From Saccharothrix sp. S26 (GTDB lineage Bacteria > Actinomycetota > Actinomycetes > Mycobacteriales > Pseudonocardiaceae), in NCBI RefSeq assembly GCF_021390395.1, contig NZ_JAJUWT010000024.1, positions 123,243-187,242 on the forward strand: 64,000 nucleotides of DNA. Direction: 5' to 3'. The position numbers were made by a program, and so were the translations under genes. Below are positions 45,231-55,139 of this stretch, piece by piece. The notes under the pieces are model-generated. The model was not told the origin of the DNA. It worked only from the letters and a program-made list of their open reading frames with translations, and searched no databases. Positions within the stretch are counted from its first letter, which is position 1, and each line of letters opens with the position of its first letter.

Positions 45231-46148
45231 GTGTCCACCGAAAGTTCCGCCGACTCCAGTCCCCTGGTCAAGATCCGTTCACTGCTGCCGGGCCTGGCCC
45301 GCGCGGAGCAGCGGGTCGCCAAGGTCGTGCTGGACAACCCGGCGACCGTCGCCCACCGCAGCATCACCGAGGTCGCCGAGGCCGCGGGCACCAGCGAGAC
45401 CACGGTGACCCGGTTCTGCAAGGCCATCGGCGTCGGCGGGTACCCGGAGCTGCGCATCGCGCTGGCCGCCGACACGGCTCGCACGTCCATGCGCACCGAC
45501 CGGGACCTGGGCGGCGACATCGGCCCCGGCGACGACCTGCGCCAGGTGGTGGGCAAGGTCGCGTTCGCGGACGCGCGCGCGGTCGAGGAGACCGCCGAGC
45601 AGCTCAACGTGGAGACGCTCGAAGCGGTGGTGGAGGCCGTCGCGGGCGCGGGCCGGGTGGACGTCTACGGGTTCGGGGCGAGCGCGTTCGTCGCGTTCGA
45701 CCTCCAGCAGAAGCTGCACCGCATAGGGCGCACGTGCTTCGCGTGGAACGACACGCACATCGCGCTCACGTCGGCCGCCGTGCTCACCGACGCGGACGTG
45801 GCGGTCGGGATATCGCACACCGGCTCCACCTCCGAGACCGTCGAGGCGCTGCGGGTGGCCAAGGAGCACGGCGCGACCACGGTGGCGCTGACGAACTTCC
45901 CGCGCTCGCCGATCAGCGAGATCGCCGACCACGTGCTGACCACGGCGGCGCGCGAGACCACGTTCCGCTCGGGCGCGATGGCCAGCCGGATCGCCCAGCT
46001 CACCGTGATCGACTGCCTGTTCATCGGCGTCGCGCAACGGCACGTCGACAGCGCCAAGACCGCCCTGGAGGCGACGTACGACGCGGTGTCGGGGCACCGC
46101 CTCGGCGCGCGGCCGGACGGCAGGCGACGCCGGGAGTCCGGTAAATGA
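45231..46148 (+). CDS. murR: RpiR/MurR-family regulator with SIS domain
   Basis: 305 residues from the GTG at 45231. N-terminal RpiR helix-turn-helix (HRSITEVAEAAGTSETTVTRFCKAIG, about 40-66) and a C-terminal SIS domain (VDVYGFGASAFVA; VGISHTGSTSETVEALRVAKEHGA). RpiR regulators sense sugar phosphates; MurR of E. coli responds to MurNAc-6-phosphate. The ATGA overlap with murQ supports MurNAc-6-P as effector. It probably controls its own operon and the upstream nagZ-namZ-amiE genes. Confidence 0.9.
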   Translation: MSTESSADSSPLVKIRSLLPGLARAEQRVAKVVLDNPATVAHRSITEVAEAAGTSETTVTRFCKAIGVGGYPELRIALAADTARTSMRTDRDLGGDIGPGDDLRQVVGKVAFADARAVEETAEQLNVETLEAVVEAVAGAGRVDVYGFGASAFVAFDLQQKLHRIGRTCFAWNDTHIALTSAAVLTDADVAVGISHTGSTSETVEALRVAKEHGATTVALTNFPRSPISEIADHVLTTAARETTFRSGAMASRIAQLTVIDCLFIGVAQRHVDSAKTALEATYDAVSGHRLGARPDGRRRRESGK

Positions 46149-47080
46149 CGCCGCCCCGGGACGGTGTCGCGGTCCGCGTGGACTCACCCACCGAGGCCAG
46201 GAACCCGCGGACGCTGGACATCGACCGGCTCTCCACGCTGGACGTGCTCCGCCTGATCAACACCGAGGACCACCTCGTGCCCGACGCCGTCGCGGCCGTG
46301 CTGCCCGAGCTGGCCCGTGCCGCGGACCTCGCGGTCGGCGCGCTGCGCGCCGGCGGCCGGGTGCACTACGTGGGCGCGGGCACGTCCGGCCGGTTGGCCA
46401 CGCTCGACGCCGCCGAGCTCGTGCCGACGTTCAACTCGCCGCCGGACTGGTTCGTCGCCCACCACGCGGGCGGCCGGGACGCGCTGGTCAACGCCGTGGA
46501 GGACGTCGAGGACCAGGCGTCCGACGGCGCCGCCGAGATTCGCGCGCACGCGGCCGCGGGTGACCTGGTCGTCGGCGTCACGGCGTCGGGCCGCACGCCG
46601 TTCGTGGTGGCCGCGCTGGAGGAGGCGCGGACGCTGGGCGCGCGCACCGTGCTGGTGTCGAACAACCCGACCGCGCCCGCGCCGGTCGAGGTGGACGTGC
46701 TGATCGCGGTCGACACGGGTCCGGAGGCGATCGCGGGGTCGACCCGGATGAAGGCGGGCACGTCGCAGAAGCTGGTGCTGACGTCGTTCTCCACCGCGGT
46801 GATGGTCCGGCTGGGCCGCACGTACTCGAACCTGATGGTGTCGATGCGCGCGACCAACGCCAAGCTGCGCGGCCGCACGGTCCGCATCCTGCGCGAGGCC
46901 ACGGGCCTGGGCGAGCAGGAGTGCACGACGGCGTTGGCCGACTCGGGCGGCGACCTGAAGGTCGCGTTGGTGCACCTGCTGTCCGGCGCGCCCGCGGCGC
47001 TGGCCGCCGAGGCGTTGGAACGCACCCAGGGGCACGTCCGGATGGCGCTCAGCCAGCTCGCACCGGGCGCCACGGGATAG
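46145..47080 (+). CDS. murQ: N-acetylmuramic acid 6-phosphate etherase
   Basis: 311 residues from an ATG overlapping the murR stop (ATGA). It has a SIS fold with the MurQ signatures: VHYVGAGTSGRLATLDAAELVPTF at the N-terminal loop, TASGRTPFVVAAL and GPEAIAGSTRMKAGTSQKLVLT. It removes the lactyl ether from MurNAc-6-phosphate, giving GlcNAc-6-phosphate and D-lactate. No MurNAc kinase or PTS is in the window, so phosphorylation must be done by a protein encoded elsewhere. The 3' end overlaps the convergent Lrp gene by 32 bases. Confidence 0.95.
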   Translation: MTPPRDGVAVRVDSPTEARNPRTLDIDRLSTLDVLRLINTEDHLVPDAVAAVLPELARAADLAVGALRAGGRVHYVGAGTSGRLATLDAAELVPTFNSPPDWFVAHHAGGRDALVNAVEDVEDQASDGAAEIRAHAAAGDLVVGVTASGRTPFVVAALEEARTLGARTVLVSNNPTAPAPVEVDVLIAVDTGPEAIAGSTRMKAGTSQKLVLTSFSTAVMVRLGRTYSNLMVSMRATNAKLRGRTVRILREATGLGEQECTTALADSGGDLKVALVHLLSGAPAALAAEALERTQGHVRMALSQLAPGATG

Positions 47081-47498
47081 GCGTCGACAGCACCATCGCG
47101 CTGGACGTCTCGCCGTAGCCGCCCAGCCGCACCAGCAACCGCTCCAGCTCGCTGATCGACGTGGTCACGACCTTGACCACGGAGCAGATGTCGCCGGTCA
47201 GCCGCACCACCTCCACCACCTCGGGGCAGTCGTCGAGCAGCTCCGGGTGCACCGTGATGCACCGCGGCCCGTAGCACTTCATGCGCACCAGGGCGATCAC
47301 CGGACGTCCCACCGCCGTCGGGTCCACGGTGGCGCGGTAGCCCGTGATGACGCCCGCGTTCTCCAGCCGCCGCACGCGTTGCGCGACCGTCGGCGGCGAC
47401 ACGTGCACCCGCCGTGCCAGCTCGTTGTACGACAACCGCGCGTCCTCCTGGAGGGCCTCCAGCAGGGCCCAGTCCACGCCGTCCAGTTCGATGCTCAC
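47049..47498 (-). CDS. Lrp/AsnC-family regulator, likely controlling kynurenine genes
   Basis: 149 residues from the GTG at 47498. N-terminal winged helix (DWALLEALQEDARLSYNELARRVHVSPPTVAQRVRRLE) and a C-terminal RAM domain (VVEVVRLTGDICSVVKVVT). It is divergent from the tryptophan dioxygenase-kynureninase operon. In Pseudomonas the Lrp-type KynR activates kyn genes from the same arrangement, so an amino-acid ligand such as kynurenine or tryptophan is likely. Operator candidates lie at 47525-47556. Confidence 0.88.
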   Translation of the reverse strand: MSIELDGVDWALLEALQEDARLSYNELARRVHVSPPTVAQRVRRLENAGVITGYRATVDPTAVGRPVIALVRMKCYGPRCITVHPELLDDCPEVVEVVRLTGDICSVVKVVTTSISELERLLVRLGGYGETSSAMVLSTPIPWRPVRAG

Positions 47499-47540
47499 GG
47501 TCGCAAAGCTACTCCGCGCATTTGCTTTCCAGTCATAAGA

Positions 47541-47556
47541 ACTTTCCAGCGAAAGT
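47541..47556. promoter_or_regulatory. ACTTTC-CAGC-GAAAGT inverted repeat before kynA
   Basis: A perfect 6-bp inverted repeat with 4-bp spacer in the 99-bp region between the Lrp-type gene and kynA. CTTTCCAG occurs here and again about 17 bp upstream (47525), so two dimers could bind side by side. Confidence 0.5.
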
Positions 47557-47597
47557 GCATCCGTCACCCATTCAGCCAGCCCGAACACGCGGTCATG

Positions 47598-48422
47598 ATG
47601 GAACGCATGACTTGCCCTGTCTCACCCAAGCTCGACTTCGGCGGCACGACGCCCTACGAGGACTACGTGCACGCCTCCGTGCTGCACTCGCTGCAACAGC
47701 AGTGGTCCAAGGATCCGCGTGAGATGTCGTTCCTGGTGATCACGCAGGTCATGGAGCTGTACTTCGGGCTGCTGTGCTTCGAGTGGCGGCAGGCCAAGGC
47801 CGAGCTGCGCGCCGACGACCTGCGTGCCGCGGTCCGCACCCTGCGCCGCAGCGACCTGCACATGCAGGCGCTCAACGCGGCGTGGCGGCCGATCGCCCGG
47901 ATGACGCCCGCCGAGTTCAACTCGTTCCGCGACGCCCTCGGCGAGGGCTCCGGCTTCCAGTCCGGCCGCTACCGCGAGGTGGAGTTCCTGCTCGGCGAGA
48001 AGTCCCGTTCGATGCTCGTGCCGCACCGGGCCGTGCCGCAGCAGCACGACGCGCTGGAGAAGCTGCTCAACGAACCCAGCCTGTACGACGACGTGCTGGC
48101 CGCGCTGCACCGGCAGGGCCTGCCGATCCCGGCGGAGGTGCTCGAACGTGACGTCAGCGGACCGTACGAGCCGAACGCCGACGTGGAGGCCGTGTGGGCG
48201 GACATCTACCGCGGCGGGTCGCGTGACCTGCTGGAACTGGGCGAGGCGTTGACCGACATCGCCGAGGAGTTCGCCCGCTGGCGCTACGACCACCTGCTGG
48301 CCACCCGCCGTTCGATGGGCGCGAAGACCGGGACCGGCGGCTCGGCGGGGGTTGCGTGGTTGGAGAAGCGCACGCAACGCTCCGTGTTCCCCGAACTGTG
48401 GACGGCCAGGAGCTACGTATGA
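47598..48422 (+). CDS. kynA: tryptophan 2,3-dioxygenase
   Basis: 274 residues from the ATG at 47598 (a preceding ATG at 47595 and one at 47607 are alternatives; no clear ribosome site). The heme enzyme family is recognised by TTPYEDYVHASVLHSLQ, EMSFLVITQVMELYFGL, SGFQSGRYREVEFLLG and the distal segment with SVFPELW. It opens the indole ring of tryptophan to give N-formylkynurenine. It overlaps kynU by ATGA. The formamidase needed between them is not encoded here. Confidence 0.94.
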   Translation: MERMTCPVSPKLDFGGTTPYEDYVHASVLHSLQQQWSKDPREMSFLVITQVMELYFGLLCFEWRQAKAELRADDLRAAVRTLRRSDLHMQALNAAWRPIARMTPAEFNSFRDALGEGSGFQSGRYREVEFLLGEKSRSMLVPHRAVPQQHDALEKLLNEPSLYDDVLAALHRQGLPIPAEVLERDVSGPYEPNADVEAVWADIYRGGSRDLLELGEALTDIAEEFARWRYDHLLATRRSMGAKTGTGGSAGVAWLEKRTQRSVFPELWTARSYV

Positions 48423-49540
48423 ACGACCGGTTGGCGCACATCCGCGACCTGTTCGACCTCGACGACGACGTCGTGTACCTGGACGGCAACTCGCTGGGCG
48501 CGCCGCCGAAGGCCGTCGCCGAACGCGTGCAGCACGTCGTGCGCGAACAGTGGGGCCGGCGGCTGATCCGCAGCTGGTCGGAGGGCTGGTGGGAGGCGCC
48601 GGAACGGGTCGGCAACCGCATCGGCCGGCTCATCGGGGCCAAGCCGGGGCAGGTCGTGGTCGCGGACTCGACCAGCGTGAACCTGTTCAAGGCGCTGATG
48701 GCCGCGGTGCGCAACACCGACCGCATGGAGATCGTCGTCGACGAGGGGACGTTCCCGACCGACGGCTACATCGCCCGGTCGGTGGCGGAGCTGACCGGCC
48801 TGGCGTTGCGGCCCGCGCCGCCGGAGGAGCTGGACCTGCGCGACACGACGGCGGTCGTGCTGCTCAACCACGTCGACTACCGCACCGGTCGGCTGCTGGA
48901 CATGGCGAAGCTGACCGAGCAGGCCCACGCCGTGGGCGCGAAGGTCGTGTGGGACCTGTGCCACAGCGCGGGCGTGCTGCCGATCGAGCTGGACGCGCTC
49001 GGCGTCGACCTGGCCGTGGGGTGCACGTACAAGTTCCTCAACGGCGGGCCGGGGTCGCCCGCGTTCCTGTACGTGCCGAAGCACGCGCAGGCGACGTTCG
49101 ACCAGCCGTTGACGGGGTGGACGGGCCACGAGGTGCCGTTCGCGATGTCGCCGGAGTACACGCCCGACCCGGGCGTCTCCCGTGCGCGGGTGGGCACGCC
49201 GGACATCATCTCGATGCTCGCCCTGGACGCCGCCCTGGACGTGTGGGACCACGTGGACCTCGCCGACGTCCGCGCCAAGGGCCTGGCCCTGACCGCCCAC
49301 TTCCGCTCGCTGGTCGAGGGCCTGCCGGGCATCGAGGTGATCACGCCGGCCGACGAGTGGCGCGGCCACCAGATCAGCCTCCGCCACCCCGAAGCCGCCC
49401 GGCTGATCGAGGAGCTGATCGAGCGCGACGTGATCGGCGACCACCGCCCGCCGGACCTGCTGCGCTTCGGCTTCGCCCCGCTCTACAACACCTTCGACGA
49501 CGCCACCCGCGCCGCCACCACCCTGAAAGAACTCCTCTGA
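48419..49540 (+). CDS. kynU: kynureninase
   Basis: 373 residues from an ATG overlapping the kynA stop. PLP-dependent fold type I: VYLDGNSLGAPPKAV, ADSTSVNLFK, NHVDYRTG, WDLCHSAGV (Asp of the PLP pyridine) and CTYKFLNGGPGSPAF with the Schiff-base Lys. It splits kynurenine to anthranilate and alanine. With kynA this gives anthranilate, which may feed NAD, folate-independent catabolism or secondary metabolism. Length is slightly shorter than the usual 400 residues. Confidence 0.94.
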   Translation: MNDRLAHIRDLFDLDDDVVYLDGNSLGAPPKAVAERVQHVVREQWGRRLIRSWSEGWWEAPERVGNRIGRLIGAKPGQVVVADSTSVNLFKALMAAVRNTDRMEIVVDEGTFPTDGYIARSVAELTGLALRPAPPEELDLRDTTAVVLLNHVDYRTGRLLDMAKLTEQAHAVGAKVVWDLCHSAGVLPIELDALGVDLAVGCTYKFLNGGPGSPAFLYVPKHAQATFDQPLTGWTGHEVPFAMSPEYTPDPGVSRARVGTPDIISMLALDAALDVWDHVDLADVRAKGLALTAHFRSLVEGLPGIEVITPADEWRGHQISLRHPEAARLIEELIERDVIGDHRPPDLLRFGFAPLYNTFDDATRAATTLKELL

Positions 49541-49706
49541 CCCGCGAGTCCAACGTTCGGAACGCGAGTGTCCTACGTTCAGGTACCCCGAGTTGAACGT
49601 TCAGAACAAGATCCACTGTGCTGAGCGTTCAACTCGCGCGTTCCGAACGTAGGACACTCGCGTTCCGAACGTAGGACACTCGCGTTCTGGAGGTAGGACT
49701 CGCGCG
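49541..49706. repeat. cluster of palindromic TCCTACGTTC/GAACGTAGGA repeats
   Basis: The 22-bp unit GTTCCGAACGTAGGACACTC occurs twice in tandem around 49640-49690. Inverted versions with CGCGAGTGTCCTACGTTC lie to the left at 49555-49580, and single variants with GTTCAACTCGCG fill the rest. Arms pair across the region, so the RNA would fold into long hairpins. It lies between the convergent kynU and Fic-like genes, where it could also terminate transcription. Such REP-like units are typical of repeats dispersed through one genome. Confidence 0.75.
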
Positions 49707-49710
49707 GGGG

Positions 49711-50436
49711 TCAGGTGGAGGCGGCGTCGGCGATGCTGCGGGCTTCGCGGGAGCCGGCTTGGAGCGCTTCGCAGAAGAAGAGCAGCCAGCGGGTGATGCC
49801 TTCGGGGTCGCCGGTGGAGAAGCCGTGCAGGGCGGAGGCGTAGTCGTCCTGGCGGCGCAGGCAGAACACCTCCGGCACGCCGAGCGACTTCGGGTCCAGG
49901 CCCGTGGCGATGGAGGCCAGCCGGGACGCCGCACGCGCCACCACGCCGTTGGCCGTGTGGAACGGCGCGAGGGTCATCAGCTCCCCGTGCACCACGGCCA
50001 CCAGCAGCGGGCCCGGGACGGAGGTGCCGCCGGTGACCAGTTGCGCGAGCAGGTCCAAGCGCTCCGAGACGCCCGGCGCGGAGCGGGGACGGCCCAGTTC
50101 GCCGCCCAGGTCCGCGCCCGCCAGCACGTGCAGCCGCGCCAACGCCTGCAACGGCGCGCGCTGCCACGTCGGGAACACCACGCCCAGCGACTCGGCCACC
50201 CGCAGCGCACCCGCCAGCACGGGGTCGCTCACGGTCCCGTCGGTCGGGATGGCGGTCGGCCCGCCGTCCAACGCCGCCGACGCGCGGGCGGCACGCACGG
50301 ACGCCTCGGCCGCGGTGGTCGCCCAGCCGCGCAGGTTCACCCGGTGCCGGTGCACCTGGAACACGGCGTCACGCGCCGCGGCGACGGCGTCGGCCACACC
50401 GGGCAGGTCCAGCAGCGGGGCAAGCGGATCGGTCAC
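49711..50436 (-). CDS. Fic-domain-like protein with degenerate active site
   Basis: 241 residues from the GTG at 50436. Helical throughout. The Fic helix region reads LAPFHTANGVVARAAS where HPFxDGNGRxxR is expected: His is Ala, the acidic residue Thr, and Arg of the anion hole Val, while Pro-Phe and Asn-Gly remain. The preceding VHGELM helix and the following LLFFCEALQAG helix fit the Fic fold. AMP transfer is unlikely without the His. Conserved actinobacterial proteins of this type are annotated as Fic or oxidoreductase; true role unknown. Confidence 0.65.
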   Translation of the reverse strand: MTDPLAPLLDLPGVADAVAAARDAVFQVHRHRVNLRGWATTAAEASVRAARASAALDGGPTAIPTDGTVSDPVLAGALRVAESLGVVFPTWQRAPLQALARLHVLAGADLGGELGRPRSAPGVSERLDLLAQLVTGGTSVPGPLLVAVVHGELMTLAPFHTANGVVARAASRLASIATGLDPKSLGVPEVFCLRRQDDYASALHGFSTGDPEGITRWLLFFCEALQAGSREARSIADAAST

Positions 50437-50527
50437 GCCGCAGCACACTACCCGCCGGTAAGTGGCCATCCACACCAAGCCGAAAATGGCTATGCGAAGT
50501 AGCCACTGGCGGATTTATCGTCGAAGC

Positions 50528-51097
50528 ATGAACTGGTACGACCGCCCCGTGCTCATCGGCGACCACGTCCGCCTCGAACCGCTCTCCCCCGAGCACGCGG
50601 AGGGCCTGCACGAGGCCGGCAAGGATCCCGAGATCTGGAAGTGGCTGAGCACCCACCAGCCGGCCACGGTCGAGGAAACCCGCGAGTACATCGAGCGCGG
50701 CCTGGCCGACCCCACCCGGCTGGCCTGGGCGCAGATCGACCCGCGGACGAACGAGGTCGCCGGCACCACGTCCTACTACGAGATCGACCCGCGCAACCGC
50801 GGGCTCTACATCGGGCACACGTGGATCGGCACGCGCTGGCAGCGCACCGCCCTCAACACCAACGCCAAGTTCCTGCTCCTGCGCCGCGCGTTCGAGGACC
50901 TGGGGGCCCTGCGCGTCGGCTGGCACACCGACCTGCGCAACGAGCGCTCGCAGAAGGCCATCGAACGGCTCGGCGCGACCCGCGAGGGCGTGCTGCGCGT
51001 GCACCGCATCAGGCCGGACGGCACCCTGCGCGACACGGTCGTCTACTCGATGACCGCCGACGAGTGGCCGGAACTGAAGGCCAAGCTCACGACGTGA
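50528..51097 (+). CDS. GNAT-family N-acetyltransferase (RimJ/RimL type)
   Basis: 189 residues from the ATG at 50528. HVRLEPLSPEHAEGLHEAG opens the fold, followed by IGHTWIGTRWQRTALNTNAKFLLLRRAFEDLGALRV (acetyl-CoA loop region) and NERSQKAIERLGATREGVLRVH, typical of the RimJ/RimL acetyltransferase_3 group acting on protein N-termini or small amines. The substrate is not predictable. Its stop codon lies inside a Crp-like palindrome that belongs to the acs promoter region. Confidence 0.88.
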   Translation: MNWYDRPVLIGDHVRLEPLSPEHAEGLHEAGKDPEIWKWLSTHQPATVEETREYIERGLADPTRLAWAQIDPRTNEVAGTTSYYEIDPRNRGLYIGHTWIGTRWQRTALNTNAKFLLLRRAFEDLGALRVGWHTDLRNERSQKAIERLGATREGVLRVHRIRPDGTLRDTVVYSMTADEWPELKAKLTT

Positions 51098-51108
51098 CGC
51101 GAGTCACG
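51093..51108. promoter_or_regulatory. Crp/GlxR-like site upstream of acs
   Basis: CGTGACGCGAGTCACG contains GTGA-N6-TCAC, the core of the actinobacterial Crp/GlxR consensus, as a perfect palindrome. It is about 190 bases before the acs start. acs is a known Crp/GlxR target in corynebacteria and mycobacteria. Confidence 0.45.
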
Positions 51109-51299
51109 CGGGGTGCCGCTGGTCGCAACCTAGGTGTCGTTCGGCGGAATCGCGGTGGTCAGCGGGCTCGCACCGGGTTACACAGTTACCCACGCGTTTC
51201 GAACTCGGCCGAAATTGGTCTGAACCTTTTGGGTGCGCAGTGAGCTGAATCGCACTACCGTCAGTGCGCACCCCCACGGATTCAGGAGGTCCGCCCGCC

Positions 51300-53276
<1,977 letters not shown>

Positions 53277-53301
53277 GCACAGCAGGACGGAGATCGTCAC
53301 C

Positions 53302-53336
53302 CGGAGGGGCCCGCCGTTCGTCGGCGGGCCCCTCCG
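53302..53336 (+). terminator. terminator hairpin after acs
   Basis: CGGAGGGGCCCGCCG and CGGCGGGCCCCTCCG form a perfect 15-bp stem around TTCGT. It lies 26 bases after the acs stop. No U-tract, but the stem is very stable. Confidence 0.8.
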
Positions 53337-53415
53337 TGGGTTAGGGTCGTTCCCGGTGAGCCGGGAAGCCTGGTCGGCACGAGGATGAGTCGTTGCCGAA
53401 CCACCGGAGTCGATC

Positions 53416-54612
53416 TTGATCAGCAAGCGTGGCGCCGCCGCCGAGTTCGCGCGTTACCTGCGCACCGAGACCGTCGGCGGGATGATCCTGCTCGCCGCCA
53501 CGGCCGTCGCGCTGATCTGGGCGAACTCCCCGTTCTCCGGCGCGTACACGGCGTTGCGGGACTTCCACCTCGGCCCGGAGTCGCTGCACCTGAGCCTGAG
53601 CGTCGGCGACTGGGCCAAGGACGGCCTGCTGGCGATCTTCTTCTTCGTCGCCGGGCTGGAGCTCAAGCGCGAGCTGGTGATCGGCGAGCTGAACGACGTC
53701 AAGTCGGCGATCCTGCCCGTGGTGGCCGCGGTCGGCGGCATGGTCGTGCCCGCGGTGATCGCGCTGGGCGTCGGGTGGGGTGAGCCGGGGGTCGAGCGGG
53801 CGTGGGCGATCCCGGTGGCCACGGACATCGCGTTCGCGCTGGGCGTGCTGGCGATCACCGCGTCGGGACTGCCGAACAGCCTGCGGTTGTTCCTGCTCAG
53901 CCTGGCCGTGGTGGACGACCTGGGCGCGATCTTCCTGATCGCGGTGCTGTTCACCGCCTCGTTCGACCTGGTCGCGGCGGCGGCCGCGGTCGCGCTGCTG
54001 GCGCTGTACGCGTTCCTGCAGCACAAGCGGGTGACCACGCCGTGGCTGTACGTGCCGATCGCGGTGGGCACGTGGGTCGCCGTGCACGCGGCGGGCGTGC
54101 ACGCCACGATCGCGGGCGTCGCGCTGGCCCTGCTGACCCGGGTGCGCAAGGACCGCTACGAGCACGAGGCGCCGGCGTTGCGGCTGGAGCACCGGTTGCA
54201 GCCGTGGTCGGCGGCCGTGGCGGTGCCGGTGTTCGCGCTGTTCGCCGCCGGTGTGCCGGTGAACGGCGAGGCGTTGGGCTCGCTGTTCGGCGACCGGCTG
54301 GCGCTGGGCGTGATGCTCGGCCTGGTGGTGGGCAAGGTGGTCGGCATCGTCGGCGCGTCGGCGTTGGCGGTGCTGTTCAAGGCGGCCGTCTGGCCCAGCG
54401 GCGCGGGACCGCGGGACATCGTCGCGGTGGCCATGCTCGGCGGGGTCGGCTTCACGGTGAGCCTGCTGATCGCCGACCTCGCGCTGGACGGCGCGGCCGC
54501 CGAGCAGGCCAAGGCGGCGGTGCTGCTGGCGTCGATGACGGCCTCGTTGCTGGCGTCGGTTCTGCTAGTCCGGCGCAGTCGGGTGCACCGACGCGCCGAC
54601 GAGGAGGGGTAA
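53416..54612 (+). CDS. nhaA: Na+/H+ antiporter NhaA
   Basis: 398 residues from a TTG at 53416. About 12 membrane helices. The NhaA hallmarks are present: LKDGLLAIFFFVAGLELKRE-type motif, VATDIAFALGVLA with the Asp, and LAVVDDLGAIFLIA with the adjacent Asp pair that binds Na+. It exchanges sodium for protons for pH and salt balance. The C-terminal HRRADEEG is cytoplasmic. It stands between acs and the holin-like gene. Confidence 0.95.
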   Translation: MISKRGAAAEFARYLRTETVGGMILLAATAVALIWANSPFSGAYTALRDFHLGPESLHLSLSVGDWAKDGLLAIFFFVAGLELKRELVIGELNDVKSAILPVVAAVGGMVVPAVIALGVGWGEPGVERAWAIPVATDIAFALGVLAITASGLPNSLRLFLLSLAVVDDLGAIFLIAVLFTASFDLVAAAAAVALLALYAFLQHKRVTTPWLYVPIAVGTWVAVHAAGVHATIAGVALALLTRVRKDRYEHEAPALRLEHRLQPWSAAVAVPVFALFAAGVPVNGEALGSLFGDRLALGVMLGLVVGKVVGIVGASALAVLFKAAVWPSGAGPRDIVAVAMLGGVGFTVSLLIADLALDGAAAEQAKAAVLLASMTASLLASVLLVRRSRVHRRADEEG

Positions 54613-54660
54613 ACGGCCCGTCGAGCGGCCTCGGTGCGCCGTGCATGGCACGATGAGCCG

Positions 54661-55131
54661 GTGACCAGCGCTCGGGAGAACACCAACGGCAGCGGACTGC
54701 CACCTGTTCCGTCGATCCCGTTGACCGCGGAGAGCGCGGCGAAGATCGCGGAGGAAACGTCCATCGGCGGCCTGGTGCGCGACGCCACGGCCCACCTGTC
54801 CACGTTGGTCAGGGCGGAGGTCGAGCTCGCCAAGTCCGAGGTCGCGGGCGAGGTCAAGAAGGGCCTCAAGGGCAGCGTCTACTTCATCGTCGCGCTGACG
54901 GTGCTGCTGTTCAGCTCCTTCTTCTTTTTCTTCTTCGGCGCCGAGCTGCTGGACGTGTGGCTGCCCCGCTGGTCGGCGTTCCTCATCGTGTTCGGGCTGA
55001 TGCTGCTCACCGCGGTGCTGTTCGCGCTGCTGGGCTACCGGAAGGTGAAGAAGCTGCGCGCGCCGCAGCGGACCATCGACTCGGCCAAGGACACCGTCGC
55101 GGCACTCCGGCACCGCGGCGAAGGCCACTGA
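54661..55131 (+). CDS. holin-like/DUF1469 two-span membrane protein
   Basis: 156 residues from the GTG at 54661. An N-terminal polar region and an amphipathic helix (VRDATAHLSTLVRAEVELAKSEV) precede two membrane helices (about 80-103 and 109-131) that contain a striking run of phenylalanines. Phage_holin_3_6/DUF1469 proteins look exactly like this and, despite the name, are chromosomal envelope proteins. Same position as Rv3669. The alpha/beta hydrolase gene follows eight bases on, so the two are probably one operon. Confidence 0.85.
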   Translation: MTSARENTNGSGLPPVPSIPLTAESAAKIAEETSIGGLVRDATAHLSTLVRAEVELAKSEVAGEVKKGLKGSVYFIVALTVLLFSSFFFFFFGAELLDVWLPRWSAFLIVFGLMLLTAVLFALLGYRKVKKLRAPQRTIDSAKDTVAALRHRGEGH

Positions 55132-55139
55132 GCCGCGCC

